Below are positions 16,416-23,634 of a DNA stretch of 24,062 nucleotides, piece after piece. The position numbers and the translations under genes are program-made. The DNA is taken from positions 1 to 24,062 of the forward strand of contig CAZICK010000059.1 in assembly GCA_964537505.1 (NCBI GenBank), given 5' to 3'. The notes below the pieces were generated by a model that was not told the DNA's origin, made no database searches, and was given only the letters and a program-made list of their open reading frames with translations. Position 1 is the stretch's first letter. Every line of letters starts with the position of its first letter. Source of the DNA: DAINBT01 sp036732785 (lineage in GTDB: Bacteria; Planctomycetota; Phycisphaerae; Sedimentisphaerales; SM23-30).

Positions 16416-18164
16416 ATGAAAGTTCAGGTATTATTCTTAGGATTACACGGCAACTGCCGTTCGCAAATGGCCGAAGGCTTTGCCCGCTGCTGGGCCGAGC
16501 CTAAGATCGAGGTCATCAGCGCCGGAATCGACCCTCACCCGCTCGACCAGCAGGCCGTCGCCGTTATGAACGAACTCGGCATCAACATCGCCGATCGTCC
16601 CTGCCGCTCACTGGCGAACATGGACCTTAATTCTATCGATCTGGTGGTGGCGATGACCGCTGAAGCTGCCCGGCCATGCTCAGTCCTGCCTAGTGCACCT
16701 GCCGTAATTCGATGGGACATCCCCTCACCGCTCCGCAAGGGTCAAACCGGCTCGCTCGAAGACTATCGTTGGGTACGCGACCAGATAAGCAATCGCATTG
16801 CCGACCTGTTTGTCGGCGGCTATCTCGGCACCATCATTTCGCTCAAACGAAACAGTGAATCTGTTCTCGACCATTTCCACGAAGGCATTATCGTACACGA
16901 CATCCACCGTAATATCATCTGGTTCAACCGCGCCGCCGAAAAAATTACCGGGTACGATCGCCATGAAGTCATTGGACGCGACTGTCACGAAGTATTCCCC
17001 GGCGGCTTCTGCGGCGGCCAATGTTCGTTCGCTGACGAAACGCCGCCAAACTTTGACAAGGCCAGCTATTCTTTCACTTTCACCGACAAAAACGACCACG
17101 ACAAGCATATCGAAATGATGATGGTAACCATGCGCGACGAACAGGGCCTATTCCAGGGCGTCCTGGCCAGTTTTAGAGATGTCACCGAGGTCACCCATCT
17201 GCGACACAAGCTCAAAACGGTACAAAGCTTCCATGGCATCATAGGCAGCGACAGCAAAATGCAGACCATATACGACCTCATCCGCGACCTGGCCTCCAGC
17301 GATTGTTCGGTACTCATCCTCGGAGAAAGCGGAACAGGCAAGGAACTCGTTGCCGGCGCCATCCATGGTGAATCGAGACGCGTCGGACGACCGTTTGTCA
17401 CTGTCAATTGCGGAGCTTTGCCAGAGGGAATTCTCGAAAGCGAGCTTTTTGGCCATGTCCGGGGCGCCTTTACCGGCGCCATTCGCGACAAAAAAGGACG
17501 GTTCGAATTGGCCGACAGCGGAACGATATTCCTCGACGAAATCGCTGAAATCTCACCAAATATGCAGGTCAAACTACTACGCGTTCTACAGGAAGGTGTT
17601 TTCGAACGGGTCGGCGGAGAAAATTCCATTCGGGTAAACGTTCGCCTCATCAGTGCCAGCAACAAAGACCTGCGAAAACTCGTACAAACCGGGCAGTTTC
17701 GCGAAGACCTCTTCTATCGGCTTTGTGTAATGCCCATTAACCTGCCGCCGTTGCGCGACAGACGCAACGACATCCCACTGCTCGTGAATCATTTCATCAG
17801 TCGGTTCAGCAAAGATATCAATCGGCCAATCAGGTCCATCTCGCCTGAAGCCATGAGCCACATGCTCGATTACGACTGGCCCGGGAATATACGCGAACTG
17901 CAAAACGCCATCCAGTACGCCTTTGTCAAATGCAAAAGCCAAACCATCGATATAGAGCACTTACCGCCCGAGATCGTTTCGTACCGCCCAAAACATCCGA
18001 CTGCCGCCAAACCGCGACAAAAAAAACTCGATATAGACCAGGTCCAGGAAGCATTAAGAAAAACCAATGGCAATAAAAGCAAGGCCGCCCAAATGCTCGG
18101 CGTCGGTCGAGCCACCCTACATCGCTTCCTGAGAGCCAAAAACCCCCCCGGTGAGGGCACATAG
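16416..18164 (+). CDS. Sigma-54-dependent activator with inactive LMW-phosphatase/ArsC-like and PAS input domains
   Basis: A 582-aa enhancer-binding protein in four parts. Residues 1-135 resemble low-molecular-weight protein tyrosine phosphatase/arsenate reductase: VLFLGLHGNCRSQMAEGFA at the P-loop, then ISAGIDPHPLD and IDLVVAMTAEA. The CX5R nucleophile position is Gly9, before Arg15, and the late Asp-Pro acid motif reads Ser-Pro (104-105), so catalysis is not expected. Residues ~145-260 are a PAS domain with Cys190, Cys199 and Cys203 (CHEVFPGGFCGGQC). The central AAA+ domain (~272-500) has Walker A GESGTGKE (303-310), the sigma-54 contact loop GAFTGA (350-355), Walker B IFLDE (371-375) and the motif DWPGNIRELQN. 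A Fis-type HTH (NKSKAAQMLGVGRATLHRFL) ends it. No receiver domain is present, so the signal is probably sensed directly. Targets are unknown. Confidence 0.9.
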   Translation: MKVQVLFLGLHGNCRSQMAEGFARCWAEPKIEVISAGIDPHPLDQQAVAVMNELGINIADRPCRSLANMDLNSIDLVVAMTAEAARPCSVLPSAPAVIRWDIPSPLRKGQTGSLEDYRWVRDQISNRIADLFVGGYLGTIISLKRNSESVLDHFHEGIIVHDIHRNIIWFNRAAEKITGYDRHEVIGRDCHEVFPGGFCGGQCSFADETPPNFDKASYSFTFTDKNDHDKHIEMMMVTMRDEQGLFQGVLASFRDVTEVTHLRHKLKTVQSFHGIIGSDSKMQTIYDLIRDLASSDCSVLILGESGTGKELVAGAIHGESRRVGRPFVTVNCGALPEGILESELFGHVRGAFTGAIRDKKGRFELADSGTIFLDEIAEISPNMQVKLLRVLQEGVFERVGGENSIRVNVRLISASNKDLRKLVQTGQFREDLFYRLCVMPINLPPLRDRRNDIPLLVNHFISRFSKDINRPIRSISPEAMSHMLDYDWPGNIRELQNAIQYAFVKCKSQTIDIEHLPPEIVSYRPKHPTAAKPRQKKLDIDQVQEALRKTNGNKSKAAQMLGVGRATLHRFLRAKNPPGEGT

Positions 18165-18202
18165 CATCGGAAAAATATCGGTATTACCGCCCTATATTTC
18201 CC

Positions 18203-18230
18203 TTGCCTTCCCGGTCAAACAAGGTTTAAT
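18203..18230 (+). promoter_or_regulatory. Possible weak promoter ahead of gpsA
   Basis: TTGCCT (18203-18208) and TTTAAT (18225-18230) are 16 bp apart, about 95 bp before the gpsA start. The 160-bp gap also holds the small palindrome cggtattaccg (18179-18189). Read-through from the activator gene is equally possible. Confidence 0.25.
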
Positions 18231-18324
18231 GGCGATAACTGCTGTAATCGGATACCAAATACAGAAACTGGCAGAGTTGCTTTTTTTGCCCTCCCTGCTG
18301 GGCTTGCATTTGTGAAGATTATCT

Positions 18325-19332
18325 ATGGCCGAGAAAATAGCCATCATAGGCGACGGTGCGATGGGGACCGTTTGTGCACTGATACTGGCCAATAAGGGCT
18401 ACAGTGTCAGTCTGTGGAGCTACAGCGACGAGCAAATCTACCAAATACAGCAGCATCGTGAAAACCGCCGTTTCCTGCCAGGCGTACACCTTCCTATCTC
18501 CATAGAGCTTACCGCTGACGACAAGACGGTCTTCCGGGATGCCGCTATGATAATATCAGCCGTGCCCTGTGTGTTTCTGCGTGAAGTCTGGACACGCCTG
18601 ATCGAAAACCTCCCACAACACACTCCAATCGTCTCTGTCACCAAGGGCATCGAGAACAGTTCTTTGCAACGCCCCACACAAATCATCGCCGATCTCGTAT
18701 CGCAACGTTCCCTGGCGGTCCTGTCCGGCCCCAACATCGCCCACGAGTTGGCCAGGTCTCTACCTGCCACTTCCACGGTAGCCAGCATGGACCCCACACT
18801 GGCCCAATTGGTACAGAAAATCTTTAGTACCAGTTGGTTACGGATATATACCAACTCCGACGTAATCGGCGTGGAATTGGCCGGTGCCACCAAAAACGTC
18901 ATCGCCATCGCCGCCGGCATAATTGACGGCCTGCAGGCCGGCGATAACGCGAAGGCTGCTCTGCTGACACGCGGACTGGTCGAAATCACTCGTTTAGGCG
19001 TCGCCATGGGCGCCAATCGCGAAACATTCGCCGGGCTTAGCGGTATGGGCGACCTGATCACCACCTGCATCAGTCCCCACGGCCGAAACCGCTCATTCGG
19101 CCAGGCCATCGCCAAAAGCCAAAACATCAAACAAGTTCTTGACAGCATTCCAGGCCAGGTCGAAGGTGTCAACACAGCTCGCAGCCTGATGGGACTGAGC
19201 CGACAATATGATATCGAGATGCCAATCACCAAAGCTGTTTACGAAATCATCTTTACCAACAAACCGGTCAATCAGGCCATTGCCGAACTGATGACCCGCC
19301 AGCTAAAACCAGAAAACATCCTCCAGTCCTGA
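18325..19332 (+). CDS. gpsA: Glycerol-3-phosphate dehydrogenase [NAD(P)+]
   Basis: This enzyme reduces dihydroxyacetone phosphate to sn-glycerol 3-phosphate, the backbone for phospholipid synthesis. The N-terminal Rossmann motif reads IIGDGAMGT (GxGxxG at 9-14). Family motifs follow: VSVTKGIE (103-110), LSGPNIAHEL (133-142), the active-site Lys190 in GATKNVIAIAAG, and the substrate-binding stretch GMGDLITTC (240-248) with GRNRSFG (253-259). The 335-aa length is standard. The gene follows the sigma-54 activator by 160 bp on the same strand. The ATG at 18325 is preceded by a weak GAAGA; the N-terminus aligns well with the family, so I keep this start. Confidence 0.95.
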   Translation: MAEKIAIIGDGAMGTVCALILANKGYSVSLWSYSDEQIYQIQQHRENRRFLPGVHLPISIELTADDKTVFRDAAMIISAVPCVFLREVWTRLIENLPQHTPIVSVTKGIENSSLQRPTQIIADLVSQRSLAVLSGPNIAHELARSLPATSTVASMDPTLAQLVQKIFSTSWLRIYTNSDVIGVELAGATKNVIAIAAGIIDGLQAGDNAKAALLTRGLVEITRLGVAMGANRETFAGLSGMGDLITTCISPHGRNRSFGQAIAKSQNIKQVLDSIPGQVEGVNTARSLMGLSRQYDIEMPITKAVYEIIFTNKPVNQAIAELMTRQLKPENILQS

Positions 19333-19349
19333 CCACCAACCCCCAACCT

Positions 19350-19370
19350 AAACTCGCCCGGGTTTCTTTC
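19350..19370 (+). terminator. Candidate Rho-independent terminator after gpsA
   Basis: AAACTC (19350-19355) and GGGTTT (19360-19365) pair with one G-T wobble around a GCCC loop, followed by ctttcc. The stem is short and the U-tract imperfect. Confidence 0.35.
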
Positions 19371-19430
19371 CTACAGCCACCCTGTGCGCCCCGACTCGCT
19401 CTGCCCAGAAAACCGCACCTTGTTGCGTCT

Positions 19431-19537
19431 CACCCCCGCAAACAATTGTCACCCCCGCAAACAATTGTCACCCCTGCGAACAACTGTCACCCCTGCGAAC
19501 AACTGTCACCCCCGCGAACAACTGTCACCCCTGCGAA
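19431..19537. repeat. 19-bp tandem repeat array (five units plus a partial)
   Basis: Consecutive units of 19 bp begin at 19431, 19450, 19469, 19488 and 19507, with a partial sixth at 19526. The form is cacccc(c/t)gc(a/g)aacaa(c/t)tgt. The first two units are identical to each other and differ from the next two, also identical, at a few sites. There are no spacers, so this is a minisatellite and not CRISPR. Confidence 0.9.
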
Positions 19538-19686
19538 AGGGGTCTATCTTCCACCGCCCCGCCCCACTCTGTCATTCCCGCGAAAGCCCGACACGAAGCG
19601 AAACCCAGAGCCGCGATAGCGAATCCATCTTCCGCCCTGAAAGAGCAAAATAAACCAGCCCAGGGCAAGCGAAGCGACGCCCTGGG
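19538..19686. repeat. Repeat-rich intergenic DNA with a strong hairpin
   Basis: No gene seen. Around 19571 lies a gtcattcccgcgaaag phrase, later followed by gaatccat, of the type that forms dispersed intergenic repeats in many GC-moderate bacteria. At 19659-19666 and 19679-19686, cccagggc and gccctggg form a perfect 8-bp stem around a 12-nt loop. This might end transcription from gpsA, but no U-tract follows. Confidence 0.5.
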
Positions 19687-19815
19687 TATAATTCACCACC
19701 CACTTCCTTCAAAAGGTATTCTTGATTCCCTTATGCCTAAAAAAACCTTGATGTGCCAAAGGCCAATCCGATAAAAATACGTGTAACCGCTTAAATGCGT
19801 TTGGCCAATTCACGC

Positions 19816-19890
19816 TCAACCAGTACAACCCGAAACCATTGCCTGCGCTAATGCAATTACTTCTGCTTCTTTCAGTGGAAAACGTGCCAT
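19816..19890 (-). pseudogene. Short truncated ORF (24 codons), start of a small conserved-type protein
   Basis: An ATG at 19890 preceded by GAAAGGA opens the frame MARFPLKEAEVIALAQAMVS, then GCTG and a TGA. The N-terminus resembles small hypothetical proteins that begin MARFP..E.E..ALA..M..GL in planctomycetes and continue for another 150-200 residues. I recognise the pattern only loosely. The early stop suggests a gene fragment. It sits inside the gene-poor interval between gpsA and the restriction endonuclease gene (about 19690-20045), where nothing else is convincing apart from the repeat at 19922-19950. Confidence 0.35.
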
Positions 19891-19921
19891 TTTACAATCC
19901 TTTCAATAAAAAGTTATATTC

Positions 19922-19950
19922 CTTTTTCACTGGTATGGTGTCACCAGATT
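19922..19950 (+). repeat. Left copy of a repeat flanking the R-M cassette
   Basis: A T-rich lead followed by tggtatggtgtcaccag (19931-19947) and att. It matches 22731-22747 (cggtatggtgtccccag) at 15 of 17 positions in the same orientation, also after a T-run and before a similar att-containing sequence. Internal symmetry (ctggt/accag) suggests a REP-like or element-end sequence. Confidence 0.6.
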
Positions 19951-20045
19951 AGCCCGAAAAATATACCGGATACATTTAATTCATTCCGATGGAGCAAGTC
20001 CTTTTCTTTTATTGGTATTGGATTATCAGGAATCCTACGATGTGT

Positions 20046-21143
20046 CTATTCTTTGACGACAAAGATTACATCAGAAAGGGCTGTGTACCTTTTGCCATCC
20101 ATCCAATCAAATTCTATTTTTAATTTATCGGCTTCTTTGCCATTGAATTTATCGAGATGGCCATTGATTGTATCCCTTAATAAATCAAGGTTTCTTTTCA
20201 TTTTCCAACTTTCCTCGAGATTATTTTTGTCAACGAGCACCAAGAACAAGCGGTTTGCCGCGTCGAAACGTCGCTCTCCCTGTTCCTCGTAAAGCCACTT
20301 TATGAGTTTACGTGGCTCTTTAACAACTTTTTGGATCATTGACCATCTCGTTTTTCTAAATTCCATAATGAATTTTTTCGCTTCTGACTTTTGACTTTCT
20401 TCAATTCGTGTTAGTAATTCCGCAAATAGGACTTTATCTTTTTGCTTTCGGTTGTACTGAATGCCAAGTGTTTTTACAAAGCGTTTTAAAACCTGTAATT
20501 CGGTAGGTAACCCATCTGCTTTCCTACTCGCTGTCATAAACCCTTCGGGAAAGTATGTAACTTTCAAATCAAAAGGAATATCGCCAATGAAAAAATCGAC
20601 TTTTTTGATTAACCCTACTGTGGGCGTAACTTTCTTATGATCCTTAAAAATGTCCTCAACTAAAATAGAAGTCCAGTGGTTATACCAAGATGATTGAACA
20701 TAGCCACGCATACTATCGTGTATTTCGTTCTCGATTTTTTCATTGAGTAGATCAAAACTACGAATCTTCTTGATGTAGTTATCAACTATCGTTTTTTCAA
20801 GATTATTCTGATACAACCCGCCCCAATCAAAAACTTTCATCTTGTAAAGCTCGGAGACAAGAGCGGTTTCGTTCGCTTTCCGCTTTGATCTTTCAGCGAG
20901 GTATTTTTGGGCTATGAATTTGTCCAGTAGCTCTTCTGATGGTTTTGACTCGTAAATGTGCTCAAAAAGAACAGTTCCGCGAATAGCTAAGCAGTCAATA
21001 TTGGCGAGAGAGCAAAATTCAACTAAGAACTCTTTTCTTGAAATAGAGCGAAGTTTAAGCCAGTAGATACTGCCGTCCTCTTTTAGAAGAACATCAAATT
21101 TATTGTCCTGATAAAGTTGTTTGAAGTGTTTGAATTTACTCAT
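20046..21143 (-). CDS. Probable Type II restriction endonuclease
   Basis: I take the start as the ATG at 21143, which overlaps the end of the methyltransferase gene by 8 nt (atgagtaa), giving 365 aa. An upstream in-frame TTG at 21218 is less likely. The product is Lys/Glu-rich and does not match a restriction enzyme I can name. A PD-(D/E)xK-type core is visible: VDFFIGDIPFDLKVTYFP, with Asp183, Asp192 and Lys194 as candidate metal-binding and catalytic residues and an acidic residue ~20 positions earlier (Glu163 or Asp164). Position directly after a D12-class methyltransferase, in the same orientation with coupled translation, supports the role: cutting DNA unmodified at the partner's site. 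The recognition sequence cannot be predicted. AT-richness compared with the gpsA side suggests horizontal acquisition. Confidence 0.7.
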   Translation of the reverse strand: MSKFKHFKQLYQDNKFDVLLKEDGSIYWLKLRSISRKEFLVEFCSLANIDCLAIRGTVLFEHIYESKPSEELLDKFIAQKYLAERSKRKANETALVSELYKMKVFDWGGLYQNNLEKTIVDNYIKKIRSFDLLNEKIENEIHDSMRGYVQSSWYNHWTSILVEDIFKDHKKVTPTVGLIKKVDFFIGDIPFDLKVTYFPEGFMTASRKADGLPTELQVLKRFVKTLGIQYNRKQKDKVLFAELLTRIEESQKSEAKKFIMEFRKTRWSMIQKVVKEPRKLIKWLYEEQGERRFDAANRLFLVLVDKNNLEESWKMKRNLDLLRDTINGHLDKFNGKEADKLKIEFDWMDGKRYTALSDVIFVVKE

Positions 21144-22206
21144 GGCAATAAAATAAATATTCCTTTGTGCCTTTTTTCGAGCCTTTACCGCCGTAGTGAT
21201 TTTGATACTCGTGCTCAAAAACTTTTACTTTTTTATGTTGCTCAATCAAATCTATCATTGTTTCTTTTTCGGGATAACTCTCGCTGTTGTAGGAAATAAG
21301 CCAATACGGAATGTGTACGCTCGCAGAAAATAAATTCTGGAAAGAAATGGCTATTTCCTCCTTACGAACAAATCCACTTTCTTTCTTGGGGAAATACTGC
21401 TTTGTGCCGTTAACGAATTCTTTGTCTTCCCAGTATTCAACAAAAGTTTCCAGGAAATGATAAAAGGCCTGATAGTCCGGGTGGCAACCGCAGTAAGGCG
21501 GATCAAAATAAACTAAATCAACATTTTCCAGCTTCGGGATTAACCGGATTGTGTCTTCGCAGTAAACTTCGTTATCTTTTTCGTTATCAAAAACGGCATT
21601 GTTATATTCTGGCACGAGTTCAAGAAACAAATCTCTTAGTGGGCGAGCAATGGTAGGATTTCTTTGCACACGCTTTGGGTCTTTACTATAACGCAAAGCG
21701 CTTAAATGGGCGAAGTGCCCGAGCAAAACTTTCCTAGTCAAAGCCCTATTCATTATGACGAGAGCAAGCGATTTTTTATATTCATTATCAAGCAAATTTA
21801 TATTTGCCCTGAAATTATCAAGAAAATGAGCTTGATCTCGTTCAAAAAAAACCTCAGTAAAAGTGTCTTCTATAAGGGAGCCTGTCTTTTTGTTTTCCGA
21901 GAGAAGCAAAGCGATGTCACCATCATCAAGAGTAACATTTTTATTTTCAATGAGTGCTTTACCAATATGGAAATTGAATCTTAAGAAGTCGTTTACGATA
22001 ACTCTTTTCTCTTTGTTTTTAAAATAATAGCCAACGACAGAAGTGCCGCTAAAAGCGTCAAAAAAAGTTTCTATTTCCTTTGGGGCGTTATCAAAAATCC
22101 ACTTTACTAAACGTTCCTTGCTGCCGAGGTATTGCGTCTTTGGCAACTTATGGGTTTTAAACGCTTCCCCAAATAATGTTGTTTGTGCTTGTTGTGATAA
22201 CAGCAT
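21136..22206 (-). CDS. D12-class (Dam-like) DNA adenine-N6 methyltransferase
   Basis: This enzyme transfers a methyl group from S-adenosylmethionine to adenine N6 in a specific DNA site. Motifs follow the alpha-class order: motif X QYLGSKERLVKW (25-36), motif I (AdoMet binding) FFDAFSGTSVVGYYF (48-62), and motif IV DPPY (235-238) in LVYFDPPYCGCHPDYQ. The 356 aa are longer than Dam (278), with the extra length between motifs I and IV as target-recognition sequence. The start ATG at 22206 is 3 nt after the stop of a decayed XRE regulator remnant, and its ribosome-binding site is poor. The endonuclease gene follows with an 8-nt overlap, so this is a Type II-like R-M pair. Confidence 0.88.
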   Translation of the reverse strand: MLLSQQAQTTLFGEAFKTHKLPKTQYLGSKERLVKWIFDNAPKEIETFFDAFSGTSVVGYYFKNKEKRVIVNDFLRFNFHIGKALIENKNVTLDDGDIALLLSENKKTGSLIEDTFTEVFFERDQAHFLDNFRANINLLDNEYKKSLALVIMNRALTRKVLLGHFAHLSALRYSKDPKRVQRNPTIARPLRDLFLELVPEYNNAVFDNEKDNEVYCEDTIRLIPKLENVDLVYFDPPYCGCHPDYQAFYHFLETFVEYWEDKEFVNGTKQYFPKKESGFVRKEEIAISFQNLFSASVHIPYWLISYNSESYPEKETMIDLIEQHKKVKVFEHEYQNHYGGKGSKKGTKEYLFYCHE

Positions 22207-22208
22207 AG

Positions 22209-22330
22209 CTACTTGATTAAACCATCCACCTCGACTTCTAACGCTTTGGCGATATTGATAAGCGTTTCGATAGTCGGGTTTTTATTAACCTGGTATTTCC
22301 CATATTAAACGCTTGGCTACAAAACCAAGC
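22209..22330 (-). pseudogene. Decayed XRE-family (controller-like) regulator
   Basis: The last 23 codons before a TAG at 22209-22211 read NPTIETLINIAKALEVEVDG then LIK, the standard C-terminal helices of small XRE/Cro-type HTH proteins. Just upstream, in a neighbouring frame, AKRLIWEIPG corresponds to the preceding family segment (S...IWEIE.G). A single base near 22287 breaks the frame between the two parts. Upstream of that no intact HTH start is visible. The gene lies 2 nt ahead of the methyltransferase ATG, the place where a C-protein of a restriction-modification operon would be expected. It could also be a sequencing indel; that would need raw reads. Confidence 0.55.
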
Positions 22331-22480
22331 CTTCCAATTCCACAATTATATCAAAATCTTCGTGATTTTCAATCTTTACGTTTTTTTGTCCTTTTCGGCG
22401 ATTTCTCGCCTAACTGCCTTAAAATTAACGAGTTATCCACCTTTCCCCGCCTGCGCGAGGACAAGTTTGCCCGTTTAATC

Positions 22481-22570
22481 TGCGGCATATCACACCTTAT
22501 ATGCCTAATATAACGCCTCATCTGCAACATATCACGCGTTATTTATGGCATATCACGCCTCATTTGCCTC
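22481..22570. repeat. Degenerate 21-bp tandem repeat
   Basis: About four units with a period near 21 bp begin at 22481, 22502, 22523 and 22546. They follow the loose form tgc..catatcacgcctcatt. The third unit carries 2 extra bases. No coding function is apparent on either strand. Confidence 0.5.
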
Positions 22571-22578
22571 AAAGCAAG

Positions 22579-22620
22579 CCGACTCCGCTACGGAGTTAAC
22601 CGACTTTACGACGGAGTAAA
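22579..22620. repeat. Second 21-bp direct repeat pair
   Basis: 22579-22599 and 22600-22620 both read ccgact.....acggagt(t/a)aa with a few internal differences. The period is the same 21 bp as the neighbouring array although the unit differs. The first unit contains a palindrome (actccg-cta-cggagt). Confidence 0.5.
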
Positions 22621-22721
22621 CAGGCAAATCGCCATTTTAAGGCCAAAAACACGCTTTTCGGCCTTTCCCCGCTATTCCTTTACTTTCCAATGCCACGATG
22701 TAAGCCGACAGGGCTGACCCT

Positions 22722-22751
22722 CTTTTTTCCCGGTATGGTGTCCCCAGAATT
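22722..22751 (+). repeat. Right copy of the repeat flanking the R-M cassette
   Basis: A T-run (ttttttcc) then cggtatggtgtccccag (22731-22747) and aatt. It is the partner of 19931-19947 in direct orientation, about 2.8 kb apart, with both R-M genes and the decayed regulator between them. Confidence 0.6.
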
Positions 22752-22763
22752 TCTAACCAGCCC

Positions 22764-23513
22764 TTACCATACTAATTTATCTTTGGGCCATTCCTCATCA
22801 AAACTTGAAAAGATAGCTGCATCCATTACGCAAGGAAAAATATCGCAAGCCTCACAAATTCTTTGGAAGCCAACCAAAACAAAATTATAATAATTCTTAT
22901 CCGATAATGCCGTTGCTGATAATTTCAGGGGAAATCCGAAAGCAGTTAGCCACTTTGTAATTCTGCTGTCAACTGGAATTTCAAATTTTGTGAGACCAAG
23001 GGATTGTAATAAATTTCTGGACTGTTTGGGGCCAAAACCTTTCAGGTTGTCAATGATGAGTTCAGCGGATTTCCTTTCTGTTTCTGTCGTCTGATTTTTG
23101 GTCATATCTTCAACTATTTCATGTACGATTCCCCATCCGCCGTTTTCCAGCCATTTAAAGTTAAATTCAACCTCTTCGCCAATCGTTTTGCCTCTTCTCA
23201 AGCCTCCAAATTTCCTTATAGTTTCTTCTACAGTATTTTGAAGATCGTCAGATGCTTTACATTTTGAATAATTCAACAGGAACGGCTTTGTGCAAATAAA
23301 CTTTGTCACAGAACTATTTGGGCCAGACCGCTGTTGAGTAGTAATCAAACATGAAATCATGGCTTCCCAAAAAAGTTCATTTGAAAATTGAGGAAGGGCC
23401 TTCTTAACATTTCGTTCAATACGATTTAAAACAAAGGCATTGGTTTTTTGAGCCTCGTAAAATGATTTAACCTTTTGAATATCGCTATGTTCGATTTGCC
23501 ATAAAAGTTTCAT
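22764..23513 (-). CDS. HhH-GPD-type DNA glycosylase/lyase
   Basis: A 249-aa base-excision-repair-like enzyme. The helix-hairpin-helix reads LKGFGPKQSRNLLQSLGL (157-174), with Lys163 at the position of the Schiff-base lysine of bifunctional OGG-type glycosylases. It is followed by EIPVDSRITKWL with Asp182 as the catalytic aspartate. The N-terminal helices (FWEAMISCLITTQQRSGP) fit the six-helix barrel that precedes the motif. No FeS-cluster cysteine pattern of the Nth type is seen; three cysteines (220, 223, 228) are spaced differently. The substrate, perhaps an oxidised or deaminated base, is not determinable. It lies just outside the right repeat of the R-M cassette and is similarly AT-rich. 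A good ribosome-binding site (AAGGA, 6 nt upstream) supports ATG 23513. Confidence 0.75.
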   Translation of the reverse strand: MKLLWQIEHSDIQKVKSFYEAQKTNAFVLNRIERNVKKALPQFSNELFWEAMISCLITTQQRSGPNSSVTKFICTKPFLLNYSKCKASDDLQNTVEETIRKFGGLRRGKTIGEEVEFNFKWLENGGWGIVHEIVEDMTKNQTTETERKSAELIIDNLKGFGPKQSRNLLQSLGLTKFEIPVDSRITKWLTAFGFPLKLSATALSDKNYYNFVLVGFQRICEACDIFPCVMDAAIFSSFDEEWPKDKLVW

Positions 23514-23634
23514 AGTATTCCTTCTTTAAGGGCGTTTTTTTATAACTTGATTATGGACAACACAACCGTTTATTGCCTTAATTATCATTTTATTTATTCG
23601 TACAACAATGATTATACAGTCGGCATAAAACGTT

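Noticed and set aside
18144..18153. Run of seven C near the 3' end of the activator gene as a phase-variation switch
   Set aside because: It lies in the last few codons after the HTH, so a slip would change only a few C-terminal residues.
18271..18293. Possible sigma-54 promoter (tggcagagttgc) ahead of gpsA, a tempting target for the neighbouring activator
   Set aside because: The distance between the GG and GC elements is 9 instead of 12 bases, so it does not fit the -24/-12 consensus.
19431..19537. Possible CRISPR array
   Set aside because: The 19-bp units are directly adjacent with no spacers, and no cas genes are present.
19384..19653. 89-codon plus-strand ORF over the tandem repeat
   Set aside because: The repetitive peptide follows directly from the 19-bp repeat; no start signals, and the composition is not protein-like.
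22313..22513. 66-codon plus-strand ORF upstream of the methyltransferase
   Set aside because: No ribosome-binding site, and it overlaps the antisense of the decayed XRE gene and the 21-bp repeats.
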